A stretch of DNA of 43,455 nucleotides from contig JAJEEA010000526.1 of the NCBI GenBank assembly GCA_022821235.1, positions 1 to 43,455 on the forward strand. Direction: 5' to 3'. The DNA is from Vicinamibacteria bacterium (GTDB lineage Bacteria > Acidobacteriota > Vicinamibacteria > Vicinamibacterales > UBA8438). The notes beneath the pieces are model-generated. The model saw only the letters and a list, made by a program, of their open reading frames with translations. It made no database searches and was not told the origin of the DNA. Shown piece after piece: positions 36,630 to 43,455 of this stretch. Position numbers and translations under genes: made by a program. How positions within the stretch are numbered: the first letter of the stretch is position 1; every line of letters starts with the position of its first letter.

Positions 36630-38351
36630 CGACGCCGCCTCGGCGACGTGCGCGATGGCGTCGAGCTTCTCGCCGACCTCGGGATCGATCTCCCCGTCGG
36701 GCACGTAGTCGGTCAGCTCGTGGTAGTTCTTCTTGGCCATGAGGTTCGCCAAGCCGAGCCTCGCGAAGTACGCCTGGAAGAGCGGGTCGAGGAACTCGTC
36801 GCTCGCCTTGACGTCCGCGTCCCACGGCGAGCCCTTGCCCAACGTCTTCAGGGCCGACTCGATCTCGGCGATGGACTCGCGCATCGCCCGCACGCGCCGG
36901 TCGGCCTCGGCCGCCGTGAACAGCGGCCCCGGCCCCGCGCCCGCCACTGAATCCGCCGCGTAGGCCTCCAGCGCGGCCCGCGTGCAGACGTAGCTCTCGA
37001 TCTCCCGGCGCGTCCACGTCAGGCACTCGATCGGCGCCATGTCCGGCGGCGCCGAATCGAGACGATCGAAGAGAGCGACGCCGCCAAGCCGCGGCAGCGC
37101 TTCGCGCAGGCCGTGGAAGTGGCTCTGCACGGCCCGCACCTGGTTCCCGGCATAGTGCACGAACGGCCGTTCCAGCGCCCGGAGCGCGCGTTCGTGCCCC
37201 AGCCGCCGCGCGAAGGCGACGAGGATCGAGAGGTCGGTCGATCCCTCCACGTACAACACCCAGCCGGTCTGCTCCGCCTGGTAGTACTGGTCGAACCCGA
37301 TCTCCCGTAGCGCCTTCAGGACCTGGCTGCCCCGATCGTCGACGCGGTGCGGCCGGCCGACGAACGCCACCACCACGTCCTGGCCCGCCGCCTCGTTCAG
37401 CAGCACTTCGGAATGGCTGGCCGCCACGATCTGGCTGCCGGTCTCCCGCGCCACCCCGGTCAGCAGCCGGTAGGTCTGGCGCTGGCGCAGGATCTCCAGG
37501 TGCGCGTCGGGCTCGTCGAGGAGCAGGACTGCGCCCGGATTTCCGTACATGTACGCGAGCAGGAGCAACGTCTGCTGCAAACCCCGGCCCGACGACGACA
37601 GGTCGAGCCGCGTTCCCCGTTCCCGGTAGGTCATCGCGATCTCGCCGCGCTCGGCGACGTAGCGCGGGGTGTCCAACTCCACGCCGAACAGACTCCGGAT
37701 GTGGTCGACCAGCGCGTTCCAGGCCGACGGTTCCTCTTCGTGAATCCGGAAGCAGAGGTTCCGCAGCACGTCGGCGGTGCGGCCCTCGCCGATGCGCACG
37801 TTGACGGCGCCCTGGTCGAGGCGCGTCTCGGTGGCGGCGAGCCCCGACATCGGCGGCAGGAAGGCGATGCGGACGTGCCCCGCCTCGTCCGGCACCGGCA
37901 TGCGGCCCGCCGCCCCGTCCTCGGACAGACGGAGCGGCCGGCAGTAGAACGACTCCTCGTTCGCGTAGTCGAGCTCCAGCCCGCACGTCCAGGGCCGGTC
38001 GCGGCTCACGCCCTCGACGACGAGATCGATGCGGATGTTGGCGGTCCGTTGCCGGCCGTCGACGCGCTGCACGTCCCGCACGTGCAGGTCCCGCCACAGC
38101 AGGTTGGCGTCGGGGATGGGAATCGCCACGAGGTCGCGCCGGTTCACGGTGACCCCGGGCCGCTTCTCCGGGGTGCTCTTCCCGGCCCGCTTCTCGTTCC
38201 AGCGCTTGAGGCCGACGTCCCAGAGGGCCAGCGCCTGCATGGCCGAGGTCTTCCCAGAGTTGTTGGGACCGATGAAGACCACCGGGCTGCCGAGCTCGAT
38301 CTCGACCTCGCCGAAGCGCTTGAAGTTCCGGATGACGAGCCTGGTCAGCAT
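36603..38351 (-). CDS. OLD-like ATPase with TOPRIM-type nuclease domain (582 aa)
   Basis: The N-terminus is an ABC-type AAA_15/21 domain: LTRLVIRNFKRFGEVEIELGSPVVFIGPNNSGKTSAMQAL (Walker A about residues 29-36), then DLSSSGRGLQQTLLLLAYMY (signature), GAVLLLDEPDAHLEILRQ (Walker B) and QIVAASHSEVLLNEA. From about residue 355 comes a TOPRIM-like region: GWVLYVEGSTDLSILVAFARRLG (catalytic Glu) and GGVALFDRLDS (DxxD pair). OLD proteins use ATP-controlled DNA cleavage in phage defence. The next gene upstream encodes an unknown 161-aa protein, and no GajB-like helicase is nearby, so this is not Gabija as such. A stand-alone defence or repair nuclease is likely. Confidence 0.78.
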   Translation of the reverse strand: MLTRLVIRNFKRFGEVEIELGSPVVFIGPNNSGKTSAMQALALWDVGLKRWNEKRAGKSTPEKRPGVTVNRRDLVAIPIPDANLLWRDLHVRDVQRVDGRQRTANIRIDLVVEGVSRDRPWTCGLELDYANEESFYCRPLRLSEDGAAGRMPVPDEAGHVRIAFLPPMSGLAATETRLDQGAVNVRIGEGRTADVLRNLCFRIHEEEPSAWNALVDHIRSLFGVELDTPRYVAERGEIAMTYRERGTRLDLSSSGRGLQQTLLLLAYMYGNPGAVLLLDEPDAHLEILRQRQTYRLLTGVARETGSQIVAASHSEVLLNEAAGQDVVVAFVGRPHRVDDRGSQVLKALREIGFDQYYQAEQTGWVLYVEGSTDLSILVAFARRLGHERALRALERPFVHYAGNQVRAVQSHFHGLREALPRLGGVALFDRLDSAPPDMAPIECLTWTRREIESYVCTRAALEAYAADSVAGAGPGPLFTAAEADRRVRAMRESIAEIESALKTLGKGSPWDADVKASDEFLDPLFQAYFARLGLANLMAKKNYHELTDYVPDGEIDPEVGEKLDAIAHVAEAASAGAGGPGR

Positions 38352-38531
38352 CCGCTACCGCCCGCTGTTGGAACGATTGTCGTCGGCCTTGATGTGAAAC
38401 CGCAAGTGCCCAATTCCGAATCCGGCCTCCACTCGGCGATGCCCTTCCGTGCCGGAGCAACGACTCCCAGGATGCAGGCAAGCAGACGATACCACCACAA
38501 TGCTCGCAATGATCGCCTCTGCCATGTCGCC

Positions 38532-39017
38532 CTACTTCCTCTTCGACTTGGCCAGCGCGTTCACGGCAGCGGCAAGCTCTTGGGCCGGCCCCACTTTCTT
38601 GCTCAGTCGATTCGCGGCGGCATCCGTGGCCCTCACGAAGGCTTCGAGCAGATCAGGAAGTTTGTCGACGGCCTTGATGCGCAGATAGAGTGGCGCCTCG
38701 TTGAAAGGCCACACTTCTTCAAGGGCATTTTCGGGGTCCTCCCCATGGACCTTGCGAACGGCCAGGCGCCATTCACCGTTGACTATACTGTAGCCGACGT
38801 CCTGGCTCCAGCAATTGTAACCATCGTCGCGACCTGCAATCCTAGTCCAGCATGCCACACCGATGCTCAACCGATGCAGTGCCCTCTCAAGCGACGCGAT
38901 AGGCTGGGCCAATTCGCCTGATACTTCGTTGAGCTTCTTGGCTGATGTAGCAAGGGCGCCAAACGCGACGGCAGTGCGTTCGGTGGGGCCGAGAGAACCG
39001 TGCCTGACCTCAGTCAT
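38532..39017 (-). CDS. Unknown protein linked to the RES/Xre module (161 aa)
   Basis: I recognise no family. The protein is mostly helical: an N-terminal coiled-coil-like stretch (SAKKLNEVSGELAQPIASLERALHRL), a short central beta region with WTRIAGRDDGYNCWSQDVGYSIVNGEWRLAVRKV, and a C-terminal Lys/Ala-rich helix (VGPAQELAAAVNALAKSKRK). GGAGGTTGC precedes ATG 39017; this start and leader are similar to those of the RES gene upstream. It begins 16 bp past the RES stop and so is probably co-transcribed with the toxin-antitoxin pair. It could be an immunity or accessory protein. Confidence 0.55.
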   Translation of the reverse strand: MTEVRHGSLGPTERTAVAFGALATSAKKLNEVSGELAQPIASLERALHRLSIGVACWTRIAGRDDGYNCWSQDVGYSIVNGEWRLAVRKVHGEDPENALEEVWPFNEAPLYLRIKAVDKLPDLLEAFVRATDAAANRLSKKVGPAQELAAAVNALAKSKRK

Positions 39018-39033
39018 GCAACCTCCAAAGAAC

Positions 39034-39840
39034 CTAGTGGCGCTCTGAAAACGAAATCCGTTTGACGGCTTCCGCAGCCTGCTTATTGAACGAGCGGGGT
39101 AGTGGCCCACTCATGCAGGCTTGACGTTGGCTAGAGCAGCGCAGTTCCGGGAGCAGCGCGACCCGCATCGCCCCACAGAATTGGTCGTTTGCCGACCACG
39201 CGATTGCCGGACCGGTGTTCGGCTCAACCACCTCTCCGGTGAACTGGCAGGCAACCTCGGTACCGGGCCGTTCTGACCCGGAATGGCGTGACTCGCCGAT
39301 CGCCGGCAACAACCTGCCCTCGTCATCGATGACCGCGATACGATTCGGCCGGCGATCACTCCAGCGCCAGAGCACCAGATTCAGCTCATCCGGCCGGGCC
39401 CCCGCCACAAAGCTACGAACGCGCATGCCGACGAACCCGGCCGAGGCGAGTCGATCCGCCAGCGCCTGTGACGCCGGAACCACGCCGCCGAGCATCTGGC
39501 GCCGCCAACCCGGTACATCCAAATCGAGATCGGTCACGGCGTGCGCCGTACGCGCCTGCGGGTTCGTCGCGTCAAAGATGGGTTCGACATCAACCTCATA
39601 GGCACACAAGGTGATCGGCTGCAGGCGGCCGGCGGGGAGTGCCTCGCGGATGGCGGTCAACGGCGCCAAGGACAGGTAGAGAGTCGGAACGCCGATTCGG
39701 TTGAATCGGCCGCCGTTGCGACGCGCCCCTTCGCCAGATAGGGGCGACCAGGACCGACGCGGCTTGTGCGCGCGGTACACCAAACCCCGGAACCGCATTC
39801 CTCCGGCGGGACCGGAAGAACCACTCGTGAACTCAGCCAT
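39034..39840 (-). CDS. RES-domain toxin (268 aa)
   Basis: The RES pattern is clear: FRGLVYRAHKPRRSWSPLSGEGARRNGGRFNRIGVPTLYLSLAPLTAIREAL, with the Arg, the GGRFN segment, the LYLS segment and the Glu of the NAD-binding site. RES toxins degrade NAD+ and partner with Xre/MbcA/ParS antitoxins; that partner is the gene upstream at 39986-40345. GGAGGTCGC precedes ATG 39840. The protein is longer than usual, and its last 30 residues (from about QACMSGPL) are encoded by a duplicated leader/junction sequence shared with 39838-39943, so the tail was probably acquired by stop-codon loss. Confidence 0.82.
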   Translation of the reverse strand: MAEFTSGSSGPAGGMRFRGLVYRAHKPRRSWSPLSGEGARRNGGRFNRIGVPTLYLSLAPLTAIREALPAGRLQPITLCAYEVDVEPIFDATNPQARTAHAVTDLDLDVPGWRRQMLGGVVPASQALADRLASAGFVGMRVRSFVAGARPDELNLVLWRWSDRRPNRIAVIDDEGRLLPAIGESRHSGSERPGTEVACQFTGEVVEPNTGPAIAWSANDQFCGAMRVALLPELRCSSQRQACMSGPLPRSFNKQAAEAVKRISFSERH

Positions 39841-39943
39841 GCGACCTCCAGGATCCTAATGATCCGGGGACGAAACCGCTGAACGGCTTCGCTGCCTGCA
39901 TCTGGGTTGGCGGGAGAGTGCCCGCCTATGCAGACTGCTCCGA
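39838..39943 (-). repeat. About 105-bp leader duplicated at 39015-39123
   Basis: The leader of the RES gene (39838-39943) and that of the 161-aa gene (39015-39123) align along their length. Shared blocks include ATGC.ACCTCCA, ACGGCTTC, GCCTGC and ATGCAG. The second copy forms the 3' coding end of the RES gene. The two genes therefore start with related sequence (GGAGGT.GCATG.CTGAG). Confidence 0.65.
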
Positions 39944-39985
39944 GTCTATCACGTTTCCGGATAACGCTGCGGCCCCGACGGGACC

Positions 39986-40345
39986 TCAGGCGTACCCGCC
40001 GTCCGCGACGGCATCAAGATACGCGTGGACATACTCGGCCCGCCCTTCGCGTACGAGCCGATCCGCGGTCATGTCGTCGAAGCCGGCCAGCGGCTCCGCC
40101 CGGAACCAAGCATAGGCAGCCAGATCGTTGGCTCCGGTCTCCGCTTTCACGCGGTGAAGGATCTCCAGCATCTGTCGCAATCGGGTCTGCGTCTTGTGCG
40201 CCCGGATCCGCGACGCTCGAGAGAACGCGTCACGGCCCAGCCCCAGCGTGGCCGCGATCTCTGCCCGGCTGGTGCGCAACGCGTCGGCGACGCGATCGGG
40301 CGAGAACATCTCGCCCTCCATGAATTCCTGGAATGGCACCGCCAT
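39986..40345 (-). CDS. Xre/MbcA/ParS-type antitoxin of the RES toxin (119 aa)
   Basis: An HTH-like N-terminal part (RVADALRTSRAEIAATLGLGRDAFSRASRIRAHKTQTRLRQMLEIL) is followed by the toxin-binding domain AYAWFRAEPLAGFDDMTADRLVREGRAEYVHAYLDAVADGGYA. The motif WFR.EPL.GF...TA..LV..G....V..YL is diagnostic for DUF2384 antitoxins. It neutralises the RES toxin by blocking its active site. It precedes the toxin by 145 bp in the same orientation. ATG 40345 was chosen; the frame remains open upstream without antitoxin-like sequence. Confidence 0.85.
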   Translation of the reverse strand: MAVPFQEFMEGEMFSPDRVADALRTSRAEIAATLGLGRDAFSRASRIRAHKTQTRLRQMLEILHRVKAETGANDLAAYAWFRAEPLAGFDDMTADRLVREGRAEYVHAYLDAVADGGYA

Positions 40346-40503
40346 CGACACCCAATCTACCACGCGATTCGCCGTGATTCCATCGGACTTCGGTCGTCCC
40401 CACCCGCGGCCCTGCTCTCCCCGCCGGTCGGTCCTCCAAAGCGGCGCAGCCAGCGGGCTCGGTCGATCTCCCGAGGCAGCCCCACTCGACGTTCCGAGAC
40501 GCC

Positions 40504-41991
40504 CTACTGCCCGTCGGTCGTCTGCCCCGGCTGCAAGGCCTCGCGGTCGAGCTCGTTGACGTCGTCGACGATGCGCGCGTAGGCGCGGGCCACCGCCTCG
40601 AGGCCCGCCTCGGGCACCCACTCGGGGATGTCCTGGTCGGTGTGCTTGATCTCGGGCGAGCGGATGATCTGCACCGACGGCAGGTCGCGGGCGACGCTGC
40701 CCATCTCGCCCGCCGCGCGGTCCTCCATGCGGTCCCAGACCGCGACGCCGAAGGTGCGGTAGGCGTCGAGAACGAGGTCGACGAGGCGGTCGCTGCCGTT
40801 CACCCACCACCGGCGCGGCGACGGGATGTCGGTCATCCGCATCGCGGGGCCCCAGTACACGGTCTGCTTCACCGAGACGTGCTCGCAGTTGATCATCAGG
40901 GCGGCGTCGGCCAGGGCCGTCTCGCGGTTGTCGTGCATCCAGCGCGAGCCGGGCGAGCCCACGTGGTGGCCGGCGGTGCCGACGAAGACGAGGTTGCGGC
41001 GGCGCTCCTCCGCGGGCCGCGCCGCGAAGTGCTCGGCGAGGGCCAGCATGACGGCGATGCCCGACGCGTTGTCGAGGGCCGCCTCGAAGTAGCCGTCGAG
41101 GTGGGCGAGCACGTAGATGTCCTCGTCGGTGGTGCCGGGAAGGGTGCCGAAGACGCTGGCCGTCTTCAGGCCGTCGCGGTAGTCGACGTCGACCCGCATC
41201 GACACCCGCACCTGCTCGCCGCCGCCGATGAGCTCCTTGACGGTGTTGCCGTCCTCGTAGCCCATGAACGCGCCGGGAATGGCGACGTCCCGGCCGAGGC
41301 CCTGCCAGATGGTGAAGTTGTCCGAGATGCCGTAGATGACGACGACCGCGGCCGCGCCCCGGTCCTGCGCGCGGCTTATCGCGTCCTCCCAGCTCGCGCC
41401 GGCCGAGTGGCCCATCGACCCGGGGGCGGGGATGCTGTGGATGAAGACGGCCTTGCCGGCGACGTCGCGGCCGAGGAAATCGGCGGTCGAGCCGGTGCCC
41501 ACCCACACCGCCTCGAGGTCGAGGGTGCCGTCGGTGGGGTTCGAGCGCAGGGCCGGCACCATGGAGTCGAACCGGTACGTGCGGCCGCCCGCCTCGACGC
41601 GGATGTCGTGGTCGGCCGGGAACCACTGCGTCGGCAGGTCGAACTCCTGATCGCGGATGTCGGTGAGCCCCAGCTCGCGGAACCTCCGCTCGACGTACTC
41701 GCGGGCCATCTCCTCGCCCCGCGTGCCGGCAATGCGGCCCCAGTACTTCGTCCGGTCGTCGCGGTTGGCGAGGGAGATGTCGGCGACCTCGCGCACGATG
41801 TCCTTCATGCGCGCGCCGTCGATGGCGGCGTAGCGTTGATCGGCGTCAGAGAGGGGAATCCGGATGTAGGCGTCCTCGCGGACGTTGCCGTCCGCATCGA
41901 GGCGGCTCGTCTGGGCGAGCGCGGTCCCGGCTGCGGCCCCGATCACGAGCATCGCCGTGCCGATCGCCATCCCTCGCGTCGCTGAAGTCAT
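40504..41991 (-). CDS. Exported M28-family metallopeptidase-like protein with PA domain (495 aa)
   Basis: The signal peptide (about residues 1-26, ending TALAQ) leads to a region with a PA-domain-like insert (GKAVFIHSIPAPG..., RGAAAVVVIYGISDN) and then an M28 fold: VLAHLDGYFEAALDNASGIAVMLALAEHF carries two metal-ligand candidates (His, Asp). The following strand, where M28 enzymes have the catalytic and ligand Glu-Glu pair, reads FVGTAGHHVGSPGS, so both Glu are replaced by Gly-His. A final His is seen in EIKHTDQD. The altered centre may use His as ligand or may be inactive. Location is periplasmic or outside the cell. The 27-bp tandem repeat lies upstream. Confidence 0.78.
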   Translation of the reverse strand: MTSATRGMAIGTAMLVIGAAAGTALAQTSRLDADGNVREDAYIRIPLSDADQRYAAIDGARMKDIVREVADISLANRDDRTKYWGRIAGTRGEEMAREYVERRFRELGLTDIRDQEFDLPTQWFPADHDIRVEAGGRTYRFDSMVPALRSNPTDGTLDLEAVWVGTGSTADFLGRDVAGKAVFIHSIPAPGSMGHSAGASWEDAISRAQDRGAAAVVVIYGISDNFTIWQGLGRDVAIPGAFMGYEDGNTVKELIGGGEQVRVSMRVDVDYRDGLKTASVFGTLPGTTDEDIYVLAHLDGYFEAALDNASGIAVMLALAEHFAARPAEERRRNLVFVGTAGHHVGSPGSRWMHDNRETALADAALMINCEHVSVKQTVYWGPAMRMTDIPSPRRWWVNGSDRLVDLVLDAYRTFGVAVWDRMEDRAAGEMGSVARDLPSVQIIRSPEIKHTDQDIPEWVPEAGLEAVARAYARIVDDVNELDREALQPGQTTDGQ

Positions 41992-42047
41992 GTCGTGCCC
42001 CCTCTTCCGGTCCGCCCCCCACTCGGCACCTCACGGCGCCCATCACC

Positions 42048-42101
42048 ATCCGGCCATGGCTCGTGCACCGACGGATCCGGCCATGGCTCGTGCACCGACG
42101 G
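42048..42101. repeat. Two exact 27-bp tandem repeats
   Basis: The unit beginning ATCCGGCCATGGCTCGTG occurs at 42048-42074 and again, identical, at 42075-42101, in the divergent spacer (42000-42342) between the M28 peptidase and the small-protein/nucleotidyltransferase pair. I found no gene in this 342-bp spacer. Confidence 0.9.
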
Positions 42102-42342
42102 ATCGCACGTGTCGCACGCCTGCGCAGAGTGCGGCCCGGCGACGATTCCCGATGATACCCGATGCTAAACTCGGCAAGAGATGCAGTTCCGTTCTCACGG
42201 GCGGTCCGACACCGGAGCACCACCCCGCCATGGCGAGCCGATATCGGCCGCCGGCTCGTCGCGGATCGCTGTGGGCGGCGAATCCGACGGGACGGCTCCG
42301 GATCGCCCGGGGCGCCGAACCGGCCAGGCCGGTCCCGATCCG

Positions 42343-42495
42343 ATGGTCGAGGCCTACAAGCGCGACGTCGACCGTACGCTGCTCCGACAGAACCTCCGGC
42401 GGTCGGTCACGGAGCGGGTGGAGAACCTGATCGCCCTGCAGGAGCTGGCGGCGGAGGCGCGGCGGGCAGGGCGGGCCCGGGGGCGTGACGGGTGA
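42343..42495 (+). CDS. Small protein paired with a nucleotidyltransferase (50 aa)
   Basis: MVEAYKRDVDRTLLRQNLRRSVTERVENLIALQELAAEARRAG is a compact amphipathic helical protein of the kind often encoded directly before DUF6036-like or MNT-type nucleotidyltransferases. Its stop overlaps the next start (GTGA), so the two are translationally coupled and likely work as an antitoxin-toxin-like pair. The frame is open upstream to 42181, but that part is Pro/Gly/Arg-rich and not protein-like. Confidence 0.6.
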   Translation: MVEAYKRDVDRTLLRQNLRRSVTERVENLIALQELAAEARRAGRARGRDG

Positions 42496-42983
42496 CCGAC
42501 TTCAGGACGGTCATCCAACTCTTCAGCGGCGCCGGCATCGAGTGCGTGATCGTCGGCGGCCTCGCGGCCACGATTCACGGATCGGCCCGGCTCACCCAGG
42601 ACGTGGACTTCGTCTACGCGCGAACACCCGCCAACATCGACCGCCTCGTCGACGCCCTGCGGCCCCACGCGCCGTATCCGCGGGGGGCTCCGCCCGGCCT
42701 GCCCTTCGACTGGAGCCGGGCGACCATCGAGCGCGGCCTCAACTTCACGCTGACGACCGCCATCGGAGATATCGATCTGCTTGGAGAGATCACCGGCGGC
42801 GGAGACCACGATGCCCTCGCTCCCCACACCGTGGACGTGGATGTCTTCGGCTGCCGATGCCGGTGTCTGGACCTGCCGGGACTCATCCGAGCCAAACGCG
42901 CTGCGGGACGGCCGAAGGATCTGGATGCGCTGGCCGAGCTGGAAGCGTTGCTCGAGGAGCGCGATCGCGATTCGTACGAGTGA
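42492..42983 (+). CDS. Nucleotidyltransferase-fold protein (163 aa)
   Basis: The start IECVIVGGLAATIHGSARLTQDVDFVYAR holds the NTase motif hG[G]-x-A...HG..R.T.D.D, with the two metal-binding Asp residues in QDVDF. A later third acidic position may be in GDIDLLGEI. The C-terminal RAKRAAGRPKDLDALAELEALL is the usual K...R.KD..DL helix. Related proteins add nucleotides to proteins or RNA in toxin-antitoxin-like pairs (AbiEii, MNT). GTG 42492 overlaps the 50-aa gene. Confidence 0.78.
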   Translation: MTDFRTVIQLFSGAGIECVIVGGLAATIHGSARLTQDVDFVYARTPANIDRLVDALRPHAPYPRGAPPGLPFDWSRATIERGLNFTLTTAIGDIDLLGEITGGGDHDALAPHTVDVDVFGCRCRCLDLPGLIRAKRAAGRPKDLDALAELEALLEERDRDSYE

Positions 42984-43011
42984 GCCGACGTCACGGACGA
43001 CGGCCGGAAGG

Positions 43012-43374
43012 CTATACGTCCGCCGGCACCCAGGGGGCGAGCGGGGTGCCGCCGCAGTAGTGATTCTCCGCCGGATTCTCGCGGAACAGGACATAGACGT
43101 CGGCAGGTTCGACGCCCATCGCGTCATTCAGGATTTCGGCGATGGCGTCGACCAGCGCCTTCTTGCGCTCCGGTTCGCGGCCCGGGCGCAGATCGACCTC
43201 GACCAGGGGCACGCCGTCGCCGATCTCGCCGACCACCTCGCGCACAGCGACATAGTCGTACTTGGTCTCCTTGGGGGCGAGGGTCTTCAGCACCGCCGCC
43301 TTGACCGCGGTGCTGATGGTTTCCTGCGTGCCGGCGGGCGTGCCGGCCGGGACTTCGACGCGAATCACGGGCAT
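43012..43374 (-). CDS. Tautomerase-superfamily protein (120 aa)
   Basis: MPVIRVEVPAG gives the N-terminal catalytic proline of the 4-oxalocrotonate tautomerase superfamily after Met removal. A beta-alpha-beta unit repeats twice (KAAVLKTL...YVAVREV, VPLVEVDLRPGREPERKKALVDAIAEILNDAMGVEPADVYVLFREN). At 120 residues it is a fused or long member rather than the 62-residue type. The second ENPAENHYCGG tail resembles tautomerase-like proteins of unknown substrate. GGAGATTCACCG precedes ATG 43374. Confidence 0.82.
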   Translation of the reverse strand: MPVIRVEVPAGTPAGTQETISTAVKAAVLKTLAPKETKYDYVAVREVVGEIGDGVPLVEVDLRPGREPERKKALVDAIAEILNDAMGVEPADVYVLFRENPAENHYCGGTPLAPWVPADV

Positions 43375-43403
43375 CGGTGAATCTCCAGTATGATTGAAAT
43401 TCC

Positions 43404-43421
43404 GATTCATGCGTATGAATC
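43404..43421 (-). promoter_or_regulatory. Palindrome upstream of the tautomerase gene
   Basis: GATTCAT at 43404-43410 and ATGAATC at 43415-43421 form a perfect 7-bp dyad with a 4-nt centre, 30 bp before the start codon. It could be the operator of a dimeric repressor; none is encoded in the window beside it. Confidence 0.4.
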
Positions 43422-43455
43422 CGTGAAGAGCACCGTCCATTTCGAGGCGATGTCC

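Noticed and set aside
42181-42342. N-terminal extension of the 50-aa small protein
   Set aside because: The upstream in-frame stretch is Gly/Pro/Arg-rich and unlike the compact helical product; ATG 42343 fits known small partners of such nucleotidyltransferases.

Overview
The window is GC-rich (roughly 70 percent by eye), densely coding DNA from a Gram-negative bacterium: it encodes an outer-membrane porin, a lipoprotein-type solute receptor and Tat or Sec signal peptides. Exported PQQ-type beta-propeller dehydrogenases, an FG-GAP protein, an M28 peptidase, a Tat-exported amidohydrolase and a full urea transport and urease locus together suggest an Acidobacteriota (Vicinamibacteria-like) genome. 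That assignment is inference from gene content.

Layout. 1-6224: minus-strand oxidative genes (a partial FMN hydroxy-acid dehydrogenase and two quinoprotein-type propellers) separated by decayed toxin-antitoxin genes. 6872-23629: a plus-strand urea locus with a sigma-54-type promoter, a porin, urtABCDE, ureD, a fused ureAB, ureC, ureF and ureG. It is interrupted twice by foreign-looking DNA: a DUF262 / DUF3696-ATPase / unknown three-gene cassette between urtE and ureD, and a frameshifted DUF6998-like gene between ureC and ureF. No ureE is present. 23761-27794: an RtcR-like regulator (N-terminal CARF-like domain, sigma-54 AAA+ domain, Fis-type HTH), followed immediately by a second sigma-54-type promoter and a partly decayed operon ending in an intact ATPase. 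28078-35646: a DUF4143 ATPase behind a 37-bp palindrome, amidohydrolase, FG-GAP protein, CDP-alcohol phosphatidyltransferase, VapBC and a membrane protein. 35625-43374: NAD-binding protein, OLD-like ATPase/TOPRIM protein, RES/Xre toxin-antitoxin module, M28 peptidase, a small-protein/nucleotidyltransferase pair and a tautomerase.

The most unusual signal is structural. Many gene junctions contain degenerate tandem copies of the junction itself: the end of the upstream gene, the start of the downstream gene, or both, with periods of about 28-118 bp. Clear cases are porin/urtA, urtA/urtB, urtD/urtE, urtE/ureD, ureD/ureAB, ureAB/ureC, 30932-31448, 34383-34600, 36585-36629 and 39015-39943. Some copies have been captured as coding sequence (N-terminus of UreD, C-terminus of the RES protein). 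The second notable system is the CARF/sigma-54 regulator with its adjacent sigma-54 promoter and ATPase operon, which looks like a signal-controlled defence or stress module in partial decay.

How the genes work together. Urea would cross the outer membrane through the porin, bind UrtA, enter through UrtBC powered by UrtDE, and be hydrolysed by UreAB-UreC matured by UreD, UreF and UreG. The sigma-54 promoter suggests nitrogen-responsive expression. The surrounding toxin-antitoxin, DUF262, OLD-like and CARF-linked genes make this locus a mixed metabolic and defence island.
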